Origin: Actinomycetota bacterium
GTDB taxonomy: Bacteria > Actinomycetota > Acidimicrobiia > Acidimicrobiales > MedAcidi-G1
Assembly: GCA_018673475.1 (NCBI GenBank)
Contig: JABHCN010000006.1
Coordinates: 1-64,000, forward strand
Length of the DNA stretch: 64,000 nt
Reading direction: 5' to 3'
Part shown: piece after piece, positions 35,800 through 44,748 of the stretch
Position numbering within the stretch: position 1 is the stretch's first letter
How the letters are laid out: every line of letters starts with the position of its first letter
Notes under the pieces: generated by a model
Told to the model about the DNA's origin: nothing
What the model saw: only the letters and a program-made list of their open reading frames with translations
The model's database searches: none
Program-made: the position numbers and the translations under genes

Positions 35800-36993
35800 T
35801 CATCGCAGCAGGAGTACCTCGACCTCGCCGCCGTCAAGAACCCCGTCACCGTCGGGAATGACGGCCAGACCCTCAGCAGAAGCCATCGCCGAGAGCTGAT
35901 GGGAGCCCTGCCCACCCGCCAACCTGACCCTGTAGCGGCCATCCGTGTAGGCGACCGCCACCCTGGCAAAGTGGACCTTTCCGTCAGGGCGGCGATCCAG
36001 CCCCCCGTCGCTGATAGCGCTCACACGTGGCCTGTCGAGATGGGAATAGCCGAACATCGACAACAACGCCGGCCGGGCGAACAGTTCGAAGGAGACCATG
36101 GACGAGACAGGGTTACCCGGCAACCCGAACACCGGCGTGCCATCGACCAGGCCGAATGCCAGCGGCTTGGCGGGCCTGATCGCCACCTGCATCCACCGCA
36201 TTTCGCCGATCCTGTCGAGGACCGCCTTCACGTAGTCGAAGTCGCCCATGCTCACCCCGCCAGAGGTGAGAACGGCATCGCAGTCGGCCGCCCCGGCCAC
36301 GATGGCCCGTTCGATCTCCTGCACATCGTCGGCGACGAGGCCCAGGTCGACGCCCGTTACACCGGAATCCTCCAGGAGGGCCAGCAGGGCATCGCGGTTG
36401 CTGTCACGGATCTGTCCGGGACCAGGAGTACCGGTTACCAACTCGTCACCGGTTGAGAGGACCCCCACCCGGAGGCGCCTGTACACGGCGACACTGCGAC
36501 AACCGACGCTGGCCAGCACACCGATGTGGGCCGGCCCCAGGACGGTTCCAGCGGCAAACACCTCCTGACCCGGCCGGAGGTCCTCGCCGGCACCGCGAAC
36601 ATGGTTGCCCACAGAAACCTCGATCTCGACCGTGACGACGGTGTCGTCGTCGGTGACAGAGGTTCGTTCAACCATCACCACCGCATCTGCACCGGGTGGC
36701 ATGGGGGCACCGGTCATGATGCGCATAGCCTCACCGACACCTACCTCCCTGTCTGAAACCGACCCGGCAGCCAGGGTGCCGACAATGGAAAGAGCCACGG
36801 GCGCTCCGGTGGTGTCGGCAGCCCTCACGGCAAACCCGTCCATCGCCGTGTTGTCGAACGGTGGTACGGCCTCTTCGGCACCTACGGGCTCTGACAGAAC
36901 CAGGCCCAGTGCCCCACGGAGATCGACCACGCCGGCAACCGGGGCTGGACACCGGTTGAGCACGTAGGCCCTGGCTTCCTCGAAAGGGATCAC
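35800..36993 (-). CDS. moeA: Molybdopterin molybdotransferase MoeA / gephyrin-like Glp
   Basis: A 397-residue protein that inserts molybdate into adenylated molybdopterin. Visible family blocks are VIPFEEARAYVLN, PPFDNTAMDGFAVR, GEAMRIMTGAPMPPGADAVV, the MPT-binding STGDELV, TSGGVSMGDFDYVK and the C-terminal GLPGNPVSSMVSFELF. GTG 36993 is chosen because the product starts at the canonical N-terminus, although an in-frame GTG at 37035 exists. In actinobacteria one MoeA paralogue (Glp) also binds FtsZ; the GlpR-like gene in this cluster suggests this copy may be that paralogue. Confidence 0.9.
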   Translation of the reverse strand: MIPFEEARAYVLNRCPAPVAGVVDLRGALGLVLSEPVGAEEAVPPFDNTAMDGFAVRAADTTGAPVALSIVGTLAAGSVSDREVGVGEAMRIMTGAPMPPGADAVVMVERTSVTDDDTVVTVEIEVSVGNHVRGAGEDLRPGQEVFAAGTVLGPAHIGVLASVGCRSVAVYRRLRVGVLSTGDELVTGTPGPGQIRDSNRDALLALLEDSGVTGVDLGLVADDVQEIERAIVAGAADCDAVLTSGGVSMGDFDYVKAVLDRIGEMRWMQVAIRPAKPLAFGLVDGTPVFGLPGNPVSSMVSFELFARPALLSMFGYSHLDRPRVSAISDGGLDRRPDGKVHFARVAVAYTDGRYRVRLAGGQGSHQLSAMASAEGLAVIPDGDGVLDGGEVEVLLLR

Positions 36994-37057
36994 CGGGTGA
37001 GGATACCCACGGGGTTCTGGCCCTATTCCCCGCACCGGAGGTATGCGTTCCGACCGG

Positions 37058-37654
37058 TCACGAGCCCGGCTTCCAGGACCCCTCGTCGCCTGTTAGTAGA
37101 CGCCTGATATTGGCCTGGTGTCGCACGATCAACAGAACGGTGAGGCAAAGCACCACTGACGCCTCCAGAAGGGGGACACCGCTCAGCAGTATCAGGCAGG
37201 CCATCGCCACGGCCATCGAGAGAGAGGCCAGCGACACCTTTCGGGTCAGCCTCGCCACCAGAAGGAATATCGCCGCTCCGAGGATGGTCAAGAACCCGAA
37301 CAGCACGCACGCTCCGCCGCCGGCAGTGGCCACACCCTTGCCGCCCCGGAACCGGCGGGCGGCCGGCAGAACGTGGCCGACCACCGCAGCAGCCCAGCAG
37401 AGCGCTGCCAGTGACCTTCCGCCCACGGCAAGGCCCACCCCGGTGGCAGCAGCGCCCTTGCCCATGTCGGCAGCGAACACCATGATGCCGGCTCGCCTTC
37501 CGGCCACCCTGAAGACGTTGGTCGCACCTGGGTTACCGGAACCCTCACGGGTCGGATCAAGGCCCTTGCGTCCGGCCACGTAGTGGGCCGAGGGCAACAT
37601 CCCGATCATGTAGGAACCGAGAATCAGAGCCACATCGACGACGATCACCCCCAT
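37058..37654 (-). CDS. plsY: Glycerol-3-phosphate acyltransferase PlsY
   Basis: A 198-residue membrane acyltransferase that uses acyl-phosphate to make lysophosphatidic acid. The three PlsY motifs are seen: SGNPGATNVFR, HVLPAARRFRGGKGVAT and the HQANIRRLL block near the C-terminus. Five or more hydrophobic spans are present. The ATG at 37654 has an excellent GGAGGGG seven bases upstream, so the upstream in-frame extension is discarded. It is upstream of moeA on the same strand with a short gap, and divergent from the FmdB gene. Confidence 0.93.
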   Translation of the reverse strand: MGVIVVDVALILGSYMIGMLPSAHYVAGRKGLDPTREGSGNPGATNVFRVAGRRAGIMVFAADMGKGAAATGVGLAVGGRSLAALCWAAAVVGHVLPAARRFRGGKGVATAGGGACVLFGFLTILGAAIFLLVARLTRKVSLASLSMAVAMACLILLSGVPLLEASVVLCLTVLLIVRHQANIRRLLTGDEGSWKPGS

Positions 37655-37800
37655 AGCATCACCCCTCCGGGAACAGTTCATGCGGATTCCCCGGAATGCT
37701 TGCTCATCCAGGGAGGACACATCCAACGAGGGTCGATCCCCCGGTAGGCTTTCCCCCGGCTTCCCGACGATCACCTGAACACGTAACGAGCCCTTCTGCC

Positions 37801-38220
37801 ATGCCTACCTACCAGTACCGCTGCCCTGACTGCGCCAACGAGTTCGAGGTGCGTCAGGCCTTCAGCGACGATCCCGTGACCACATGCCCCACAGCGGGCT
37901 GCACCGGTGCGGTCCGCAAGGTGTTTGCAAGCGTCGGCATCTCGTTCAAGGGCGACGGGTTCTACAAGAACGACCACGGATCAAGCGCCGCAGGCAGGAA
38001 ATCCGAACAGACGACCGAGAAGAAGACCGAACAGACGGACACGTCGTCAGGCTCGGGGACGGGAGACTCCTCGACGAAGGACACGCCCTCCGGTTCCAAC
38101 GGCTCAAAGGACACGCCCTCCGGCTCCAACGGCTCAAAGGACAGTTCCTCCGACAAGGGTTCCAAGGACAACAAGGCCAACAAGGCCACCACGGCCACCA
38201 CGGCCACCACGGCCACCTAG
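37801..38220 (+). CDS. FmdB-family zinc ribbon protein with repetitive Ser/Lys/Thr tail
   Basis: A 139-residue protein with an N-terminal zinc ribbon (MPTYQYRCPDC; Cys at 8, 11, 29 and 34) typical of the FmdB regulatory-protein family, followed by the conserved VRKVFASVGISFKGDGFYKND. From about residue 60 the sequence is low-complexity: Ser/Thr/Lys/Asp repeats ending in TTATTATTAT. The tail arose by DNA repeat expansion. Similar tails are common among actinobacterial FmdB proteins. The SAF-domain gene follows after 59 bases. Confidence 0.87.
   Translation: MPTYQYRCPDCANEFEVRQAFSDDPVTTCPTAGCTGAVRKVFASVGISFKGDGFYKNDHGSSAAGRKSEQTTEKKTEQTDTSSGSGTGDSSTKDTPSGSNGSKDTPSGSNGSKDSSSDKGSKDNKANKATTATTATTAT
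38071..38150 (+). repeat. 30-nt tandem repeat coding for the FmdB tail
   Basis: Units at 38071-38100 and 38101-38130 are nearly identical (one encodes STKDTPSGSN, the other GSKDTPSGSN); a partial third copy continues to about 38150. The unit length is a multiple of three, so copy-number change keeps the frame. Confidence 0.85.
38173..38217 (+). repeat. 9-nt microsatellite-like repeat (ACGGCCACC) at the FmdB C-terminus
   Basis: Five consecutive 9-nt units (38173-38217), two with AAG instead of ACG, encode NKANKATTATTATTAT and run straight into the TAG stop. In-frame repeat of this kind is prone to length change by slippage. Confidence 0.85.
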
Positions 38221-38279
38221 CCAGGTTCCACACCCCCCCCGCCACATCCCCCACGGAAATCCCCACCCCGGGAGGAACC

Positions 38280-38699
38280 ATGGGGTACCTGCTCGCCCGC
38301 CTCAGGCACTGGGCCGCCCACCACAGGCTGGCATGGTGGTCCGGCGCTGCTGCCCTGGCCGCCCTGGCCGGCATAACAGTCCAGTCCGCCGCCGCTGCCG
38401 AGGCCTGCCCCGAACTCATCGAGATGTCGTCTGACACCCCTGCCGGATCGCTGGTCGAGGGTGAACGCGGTGTGGCGCTCGACCGCGGCTCCGACTCGCT
38501 TCCGCTCTCGATTGGCGACCGGGTCGATCTGATAGCAGTCGACGACTACTCGCCCGAGGGGCGACTCCTTGTTGCAGAGGCCCGTGTTCTCGACATCGAG
38601 AAGAACACCGTCACCGTTGCCGTACCCGTCGAGGGGGTGGCCGAACTGGCTGCTGCACGCCGATGGGGCGACGTGGCACTGGCGCTGGTTCCCGGCTGA
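38280..38699 (+). CDS. SAF-domain (CpaB/RcpC-like) membrane-anchored protein
   Basis: A 139-residue protein. GGAGG stands four bases before the ATG, which fixes the start. Residues 18-40 form a signal/anchor (LAWWSGAAALAALAGITVQSAAAA). The rest is a SAF-like beta domain with SLVEGERGVALDRGSDSLPLSIGDRVDLIAV resembling the CpaB/RcpC pilus protein domain. No pilus, secretin or tad genes are near. The gene is convergent with uppP. Confidence 0.75.
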   Translation: MGYLLARLRHWAAHHRLAWWSGAAALAALAGITVQSAAAAEACPELIEMSSDTPAGSLVEGERGVALDRGSDSLPLSIGDRVDLIAVDDYSPEGRLLVAEARVLDIEKNTVTVAVPVEGVAELAAARRWGDVALALVPG

Positions 38700-38709
38700 A
38701 CCCTCCGGA

Positions 38710-39531
38710 TCAGCGGAACGACGACGCCAACAGCACCAGCACGCTGACCCCTACCACCAGCCGGTAGACGGCAATGCCACCAAAACCGGTTCGGGCAACC
38801 AGGCGCAGCATCCAGTGGATGGCGAACCACCCGCTGACGGCGGCAGCGATCGTTCCCCATGCGAAGGCTCCCCACCACCCGGCTGGTACAACCAGGTCGG
38901 ATGCCTTCACCAGGCCGGCTCCGGCGATCACCGGAAGGCTCATCAGGAACACGAGCCTCGTTGCGTCCCCACGATCGATGCCCATGCCGCGGGCCACGGT
39001 GAGGGTCACCCCGGAGCGGGAAACACCGGGCTGAAACGCCAGGCCCTGAGCCGTACCGAGCATCAGGGCATCGCGCAGTCGCAGATCGTCGAGCCCGCGG
39101 CCGGAAGGTCGGCGGTCGGCCAGGTAGAGGGCCAGGCCGAACACGATCAGGCTCACTGCGACAAGCCACGTCCGGTCGCCGAGATCGTCGGTGACGGCGA
39201 GCACTCCGATGCCCAGAATGCCCGTTGGCACCGCTGTGGCGACCAACAGCCATGCGACCCGGGCGTCACCGGTAAGTGGCCCACGATTCTTCAGCCAACC
39301 CAGGCCGGCAGATCCGTAGCGGGCCACGTCGGAACGAAGGTAGACAACCGATCCAATCAGGGTTCCCAGGTGGAGGGCCACATCGAAGGCGTTCTCGAGG
39401 GTGTCGTCACCACCGAAGTGGTCCCATCCGAAGAGCCATGGCACCAGAGCCAGGTGGCCACTGGAAGAGACCGGCAGGAACTCGGTCAGCCCCTGAACCA
39501 GGCCCAGGATGATCGCATGCAGAACCGACAC
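38710..39531 (-). CDS. uppP: Undecaprenyl-diphosphatase UppP/BacA
   Basis: A 273-residue multi-span membrane phosphatase recycling undecaprenyl diphosphate for cell-wall synthesis. Its two active-site motifs are clear: EFLPVSSSGHL near the N-terminus and PGVSRSGVTLT in the middle, with conserved glutamate and arginine. Standard length; eight hydrophobic spans. Start ATG 39531, then 10 bases to the TldE gene upstream. Confidence 0.94.
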   Translation of the reverse strand: MSVLHAIILGLVQGLTEFLPVSSSGHLALVPWLFGWDHFGGDDTLENAFDVALHLGTLIGSVVYLRSDVARYGSAGLGWLKNRGPLTGDARVAWLLVATAVPTGILGIGVLAVTDDLGDRTWLVAVSLIVFGLALYLADRRPSGRGLDDLRLRDALMLGTAQGLAFQPGVSRSGVTLTVARGMGIDRGDATRLVFLMSLPVIAGAGLVKASDLVVPAGWWGAFAWGTIAAAVSGWFAIHWMLRLVARTGFGGIAVYRLVVGVSVLVLLASSFR

Positions 39532-39541
39532 GACCGGTTGC

Positions 39542-40900
39542 TCAGGTTCCCGAGATGGTGAGTTCGCCGATCACGAGGGTCACCCCTGCAGCCTTCATCG
39601 GCAGCCACTGGAGGTCGCACCCAATCGCTTCGATGTCGAGCAGCATCCGCTGGATCGTCGAGGCAATCGTGAACTCGCGTACCGGCTCAGCCAACTGACC
39701 TCCCCTGATGCGAATTCCCTCGGCGCCCGTGGAGAAGTCGCCGCTGACAGGGTTGACACCTGAGTGCAGTCCGCTGACGCCCTGTATGAGGATTCCGTCG
39801 TCGATGCCTGCCACCAGGTCGGCCTGGCTGAGCGTTCCGGGAACAACCGATACCGCCCTCACCCCGGCTCCCGGCGTGGACGAGTAACCGCGTACCGCTG
39901 AGCCGGTCGACACGGTGCCGGCCCGACGTGCGGTCTGGCTGTTGTGGACGAACCGGTCGAGTCGGCCGCCGTCGATCAACACGTTCCTGCGTGTGGCCAG
40001 CCCCTCGCCGTCGGTGGCCGAAGCCGTGAACGCGCACACATCGGTCGGATCGTCGATGAGGGTCACGCCGGGTGCGGCCACGTTGTCGCCGAGCCGCTCG
40101 GCGAACAGCGACCGACCCTTCTGGACCATCTCACCGCTCAGGGTTCCGCCCACGATCCCGAGGAATTGTGCACTCACCCACGGATCCAGGACGACCGACA
40201 GACGACCCGACGGCGGTTTGACAGCGCCGAGCATCCGGGTGGCCCGCTCTGCGGCCTCCCGCGATGCGACCTCGATGTCGAGGTCACCGGGCTCACGTCC
40301 GAGCGAGAAGCCGAAGCCGGTCTGGGTCTCGCCGTCCTGTTCCGCCAGTGCATATGCCGAGAGGAAGCAGCCCGTCTCCCTGCTGGTGGCGCGGATACCT
40401 GTTGTCGTGGCAACCGCCGTCTCAGACACGGAGTCCGAGTACTCGGCCGACTCGATCCCGGTTATCCGCTCATCTGCAGACAGTGTCAGCCGCTCGAGTT
40501 CAAGCGCTAGAGCCACCTTGTCATCGGTCGGGTGGTCTGCGAGAGCCGACCTGTAGAGGTCCAGGTCGGCTGGGGCGACCCCATCGGGCTCAGCCACCCC
40601 GCAGTACTCGTCGGGGGTGGCGAAGGACATGTTGTCGCGTGCCTCGGCCAGTGCCTCCTCGACGGCGTCCCTGTCGAGGGTTCCGGTGTGGGCGAAGCCC
40701 TGCTGGTTGCCGGAGACCACCCTGACGCCCACCCCGCGTGACTCGGCCACGGTCAGGGACTCGACCTCGCCCTCGTAGGCGCGGGCCTCGGTCTCACGCT
40801 CGTGGACGACGACGACCTCAAGTTGCTCGCCGGCTACGGCGAGGCCAACCACGCTCTCGGCAAGGTCCAGAAGTTCGCCCACCTCAGGCCGCCGTTCCAC
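39542..40900 (-). CDS. tldE: TldE/PmbA-type metalloprotease subunit
   Basis: A 452-residue member of the TldD/PmbA family without the zinc motif, hence the TldE (PmbA) partner. The N-terminus (residues 1-90) contains the antiparallel domain with GLRV-like GVGVRVVSGNQQGFAHT. The C-terminal half has GGRLDRFVHNSQTARRAG and related conserved blocks. The GTG start lies inside the last 17 bases of tldD, so both are co-translated; the pair forms a heterodimer known to unfold and trim peptides such as microcin precursors and CcdA. Confidence 0.88.
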   Translation of the reverse strand: MERRPEVGELLDLAESVVGLAVAGEQLEVVVVHERETEARAYEGEVESLTVAESRGVGVRVVSGNQQGFAHTGTLDRDAVEEALAEARDNMSFATPDEYCGVAEPDGVAPADLDLYRSALADHPTDDKVALALELERLTLSADERITGIESAEYSDSVSETAVATTTGIRATSRETGCFLSAYALAEQDGETQTGFGFSLGREPGDLDIEVASREAAERATRMLGAVKPPSGRLSVVLDPWVSAQFLGIVGGTLSGEMVQKGRSLFAERLGDNVAAPGVTLIDDPTDVCAFTASATDGEGLATRRNVLIDGGRLDRFVHNSQTARRAGTVSTGSAVRGYSSTPGAGVRAVSVVPGTLSQADLVAGIDDGILIQGVSGLHSGVNPVSGDFSTGAEGIRIRGGQLAEPVREFTIASTIQRMLLDIEAIGCDLQWLPMKAAGVTLVIGELTISGT

Positions 40901-42305
40901 CGACGGTGAGCCTCGTCACTCGGAGCGTCGGGGTGCCGTCGCCGACGGGAACCCCCTGGCCGTCCTTGCCGCAGGTTCCAGGAGAGCCCATGGCGAAGTC
41001 GCCGGCGATGGCGTCGATGTCGAGGAGGGTCTGGGGTCCGTTGCCGATGAGGTTGCCGTCGCGGATCGGGTTGGTGAGGCGACCATCTTCGATCATGTAG
41101 GCCTCGGTCATGCCGAACACGAAGTCGCCGGTTGCGGTGTTGACCTGCCCCCCGCCCAGCTGGGCGACGTAGACGCCGTGTGTGGTGTCGGCGATGATCT
41201 CATCGGGATCGGCATCGCCCACGCCCAGATAGGTGTTCGTCATGCGGACCATCGGCAGGTGCCGGTAGCCCTGGCGTCGACCGTTGCCGGAACTGGCACG
41301 GCCCTCCCTGCGTGCCCGGAGGTGATCCCACATGTAGTCGGTGAGCACCCCTTCGTTGATCAGCACATTTCGCTGGGCGGGCCTTCCCTCGTCGTCGATG
41401 GCATAGCGGCCCCACTCGCCGGGCATGGTTCCGTCGTCGACCAGCGTGACTATCGGGGCGGCCACAACCTCGCCACACCTTCCGGCGAACACCGAGGCCG
41501 ACTTGGCGACCAGGTCTGCCTCGAGCCCGTGGCCGCAGGCCTCGTGGAACAGGACGCCGCCGCCGCCGGGTCCGATCACCACGGGCATCTCTCCGCTGGG
41601 GGCCGGGACCGCCTCGAGCTTCAGCAGTGCCCGCCCTGCGGCACGGCGAGCCAGGTCCTCGACGTCGACCTCGTCGAAGACCTCGAAACCCAGGGTGTGG
41701 CCGATCGACTCCCGGCCGGTCTGCATTCCCATGTCGCCGCTGGCCACACAGGACACCGAGAACAGGGTTCGCACCTGCCGGTCACCGGTCAGGAGACCGT
41801 CGCTGTTGGCCACCTGGATCCTGCGGTGGCTGTCGGCATACCGGACCGCCACCTGGGTGACCGCACCGTCGCTGCCCCTGGCTGCGGAATCGGCCCGTTC
41901 CAGGAGTGCGACCTTGCGGGCCTTCGGTACATCGCCCGGCATGATCTCGACGGGACCGGGGGCGGGACCCGTGTGCTGGTCAAGGACTACCTGGCGCACG
42001 CCACCGCCGCCGCCCCGCGCCGCCGCTGCCGCCGCCTCGGCGGCCGACCTGAGGCCCGATGGGCTGAGGTCTGCGGTATGGGCGAAACCGGTGGTGTCGC
42101 CGACGACCACCCTCAGACCCGCGCCGCGGTCGCGACCGCTCGTGAGTTCCTCGACGCGGCCATCGTCGAACAGGGCCGAGATGCTGCGGCGATCCTCGAC
42201 AAACACCTCGGCGAACTCGGCCCCGGTAGCCATGGCTGTGGTGAGGGTCTCGGACAGGACATCGGGCGCGAGCATCAGAGGCGCTCCATCGTTGTCTGCG
42301 TGCAT
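40884..42305 (-). CDS. tldD: TldD-type zinc metalloprotease subunit
   Basis: A 473-residue protease partner with the zinc motif HEACGH (in GVLFHEACGHGLEAD), the TldD signature. The N-terminal block VEDRRSISALFDDGRVEELTS and the later YMWDHLRARREGRASSGNGRRQ are family features. The start at 42305 has GGGGAG six bases upstream; GTG 42326 is the alternative. It heterodimerises with the overlapping TldE. No obvious peptide precursor gene is beside it. Confidence 0.9.
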   Translation of the reverse strand: MHADNDGAPLMLAPDVLSETLTTAMATGAEFAEVFVEDRRSISALFDDGRVEELTSGRDRGAGLRVVVGDTTGFAHTADLSPSGLRSAAEAAAAAARGGGGGVRQVVLDQHTGPAPGPVEIMPGDVPKARKVALLERADSAARGSDGAVTQVAVRYADSHRRIQVANSDGLLTGDRQVRTLFSVSCVASGDMGMQTGRESIGHTLGFEVFDEVDVEDLARRAAGRALLKLEAVPAPSGEMPVVIGPGGGGVLFHEACGHGLEADLVAKSASVFAGRCGEVVAAPIVTLVDDGTMPGEWGRYAIDDEGRPAQRNVLINEGVLTDYMWDHLRARREGRASSGNGRRQGYRHLPMVRMTNTYLGVGDADPDEIIADTTHGVYVAQLGGGQVNTATGDFVFGMTEAYMIEDGRLTNPIRDGNLIGNGPQTLLDIDAIAGDFAMGSPGTCGKDGQGVPVGDGTPTLRVTRLTVGGTAA

Positions 42306-42408
42306 GTCGTGCTCCCCGTGTTCCACTGCAGCTCACCTACCTGCCTGGCGGCCGGCCTGCTGCGCTCCCCTGTGGCCTTCGGCCCGGGTGGTTGCGTATG
42401 GTACCCGT

Positions 42409-42786
42409 GTGCCTCCTACGCCGGGGTTGCGCGGCAACGCCTCCCTAACCGTTTCCGACCCGGACACGGCTATCGCCATGGGTTCGGGCGACGTGCCCGT
42501 TCTGGCAACACCGCGCCTCGTCGCCCTCCTCGAGGAGGCCACCGTCGAGGCCCTCGCCGGACACCTGGAACCGGGTGAGACATCGGTGGGCATGCGCGTC
42601 CATATCGACCACCTGGCACCCACCCGGACAGGCCGCCTCGTGTCCGCCGAGGCCCTGTTGGAGCTGGTCGACGGCAGGCGTCTCACATTCTCGGCCAGTG
42701 CAACATGCGGCGACCGGGAGATTGCCTCAGCCTCGATAACGAGGGTGGTGGTGGAATCCGGACCGTTCCTCGAACGGATCGACTGA
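42409..42786 (+). CDS. Hotdog-fold thioesterase, fluoroacetyl-CoA thioesterase (FlK)-like
   Basis: A 125-residue protein with the pattern LTVSDPDTAIAMGSGDVPVLATPRLVALLEEATVEAL, which matches small hotdog thioesterases of the FlK group, including the Glu in EEATVEAL near residue 45 that is catalytic in FlK. The substrate is probably a short acyl-CoA. The GTG start is the only plausible one for this N-terminus and lacks a clear ribosome-binding site, so a leaderless transcript is possible. It is divergent from tldD. Confidence 0.75.
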   Translation: MPPTPGLRGNASLTVSDPDTAIAMGSGDVPVLATPRLVALLEEATVEALAGHLEPGETSVGMRVHIDHLAPTRTGRLVSAEALLELVDGRRLTFSASATCGDREIASASITRVVVESGPFLERID

Positions 42787-42886
42787 CGTACGGCCCGGCC
42801 TGACCTGCCGCGACCCCGAACCGGCCCCCGGACAGGTACCGTCTATAGGCCCCACCCAGCAAGCAGACCCAATCCCAGGACGGCAC

Positions 42887-44716
42887 GTGCTTCTCGACTC
42901 GATCCGGTCTCCCCGTGATCTCCGCAACCTGGACACCGAACAGTTGGCACAGCTGGCCGACGAGATCCGCATCAGGGTGGTCGAGGCCGTGGACCGCACC
43001 GGTGGCCACCTCGGCTCCAACCTCGGTGTCGTCGAACTCACCATGGCCCTGCACAGGGTGTTCGAGAGTCCCGACGACATCATCTTGTGGGATGTCGGGC
43101 ATCAGGCATACGTCCACAAGATGCTCACCGGTCGGCTCGACGACTTCTCCGACCTCCGTCAACCCGGTGGCCTGTCCGGGTACCCGTCACGGTCCGAATC
43201 CCCCCACGACTGGATCGAGAACTCGCATGCCTCGACCGTGCTCGCCTACGCACACGGCCTCGCCACCGCTCATGCGACAACGGGCGAGGACAAACGCATC
43301 GTGGCCGTGATCGGCGACGGCGCCCTCACCGGCGGCATGGCCTTCGAGGGGCTCAACAACCTCGGCAACAGCGAGCTGGCGGTGACCGTCGTGTTGAACG
43401 ACAACGGCCGCTCATACGCCCCCACGGTGGGTCGTCTCTCCGAGAGCCTCATCCACATCAGGGCCAACCCCACCTACATGCGTCGACAGCGTCGGCTCGA
43501 GGAGTTGGCCGAACAACTCCCCTGGGTCGGCGAACTCCTCGAACGAGGTATCAGCGCCACCAAGGCGGCCATCCGCGAGATGTTCGAACCCACAGCGTTC
43601 TTCGAGGCGCTCGGTGTCCACTATCTGGGACCCTTCGACGGACACGACATCGCCGAGATCGAAGAGGCCCTCACGAACGCCTCAGAATTCGACGGCCCCG
43701 TCGTGGTCCACGTGCTCACCCAGAAGGGTCGGGGTTTCGAGCCCGCAGAGCAGGACCCGATCAAGCACATGCACGACACCTCCGGGGTGAAGCCGGGCAG
43801 CTACACCGAGGCCTTCACCGAGTCGCTCATCAAGGCCGCCGAGTCGAGGCCCGACATCGTGGCCATAACGGCCGCGATGCCCGACTCGACGGGCCTGTTG
43901 CCGTTCAATGACCGCTTCCCTGACCGCTGCTTCGATGTCGGTATCGCCGAGCAGCACGCTGTCACGGCCGCCGCCGGGATGGCCCTTGGCGGCCTGCGAC
44001 CGGTCGTGGCCATCTACTCGACGTTCCTCACACGGGCGATCGACCAGGTCAACCTGGATGTTTCGCTCTACGGCCTGCCGGTCGTGTTCTGCCTCGACCG
44101 TGCCGGCGTCACAGGCGATGACGGCCCCTCACACCACGGCCTCCTCGACATGGTGCTCCTCTCGAAGGTTCCCGGCATGACGATCCTGGCACCGTCGTCC
44201 TACCAGGAACTCCAGCAGATGCTCGACGACGCCCTGGCGATCACCGACGGGCCGGTAACAATCAGATGGCCCAAGACATCGGCCCCACAGGTCCCGTGGG
44301 ACCAGGTCGGCCGAGGCCTCAACGCCCGCCAGGTTTCCAGCGACCCCGAAGCACGGGTCTGCCTCATCGGTGCCGGAAAGATGCTCGCGGTCGCCGAGGA
44401 GGCTGCCGCACTGCTGAAACACCGGGGCGTCGCCTCAACGGTCTGGGATCCACGGGCGGTACGCCCCCTCGACTCCGACATGCTCTCGGATGCAGCAGGC
44501 CATCAGTTGGTGGTCACGATCGAGGACGGCTTCAGGGAGGGTGGGTTCGGTAGTGCCGTCCGCGATGCAATGTCTGACATCTCGCCGGACATGAGGGTCG
44601 CCGTGCTCGGTGTACCGGTAGCGCATCACGCCCACGGAAGGCCCGAGGACCTGCTCGCATCGTTCGGCCTCGATGCCGCCGGAGTGGCCTCAGCGACGCT
44701 CGAACGCCTGCCCTGA
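42887..44716 (+). CDS. dxs: 1-deoxy-D-xylulose-5-phosphate synthase
   Basis: A 609-residue thiamine-diphosphate enzyme for the first step of the MEP isoprenoid pathway. GTG start with AGGA before it. The N-terminal catalytic His is in GGHLGSNLGVVELT; the ThDP-binding GDGALTGGMAFEGLNN is complete, as is the transketolase-type C-half with DRAGVTGDDGPSHHGLLD. Length is slightly short but has all three domains. It stands alone here; other MEP genes are not in the window. Confidence 0.95.
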   Translation: MLLDSIRSPRDLRNLDTEQLAQLADEIRIRVVEAVDRTGGHLGSNLGVVELTMALHRVFESPDDIILWDVGHQAYVHKMLTGRLDDFSDLRQPGGLSGYPSRSESPHDWIENSHASTVLAYAHGLATAHATTGEDKRIVAVIGDGALTGGMAFEGLNNLGNSELAVTVVLNDNGRSYAPTVGRLSESLIHIRANPTYMRRQRRLEELAEQLPWVGELLERGISATKAAIREMFEPTAFFEALGVHYLGPFDGHDIAEIEEALTNASEFDGPVVVHVLTQKGRGFEPAEQDPIKHMHDTSGVKPGSYTEAFTESLIKAAESRPDIVAITAAMPDSTGLLPFNDRFPDRCFDVGIAEQHAVTAAAGMALGGLRPVVAIYSTFLTRAIDQVNLDVSLYGLPVVFCLDRAGVTGDDGPSHHGLLDMVLLSKVPGMTILAPSSYQELQQMLDDALAITDGPVTIRWPKTSAPQVPWDQVGRGLNARQVSSDPEARVCLIGAGKMLAVAEEAAALLKHRGVASTVWDPRAVRPLDSDMLSDAAGHQLVVTIEDGFREGGFGSAVRDAMSDISPDMRVAVLGVPVAHHAHGRPEDLLASFGLDAAGVASATLERLP

Positions 44717-44724
44717 CCGGTTGT

Positions 44725-44741
44725 TGCCCCTCGGAGGGGCA
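44725..44741. terminator. Terminator-like hairpin between dxs and nfuA
   Basis: A perfect 7-bp stem TGCCCCT/AGGGGCA (44725-44731 with 44735-44741) closes on a CGG loop in the 32-base gap between convergent genes. No T-run follows, so it would be a weak or bidirectional element. Confidence 0.5.
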
Positions 44742-44748
44742 GTCGGAC

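Noticed and set aside
38071-38217. Tandem repeats considered as a CRISPR or regulatory repeat array
   Set aside because: Units are contiguous without spacers and lie wholly in frame within the FmdB coding sequence.
41178-42578. 466-codon + strand frame opposite tldD
   Set aside because: The minus strand encodes TldD with its zinc motif and in the right length; the + strand translation is Gly/His/Asp-rich with no family, so it is a bias artefact.
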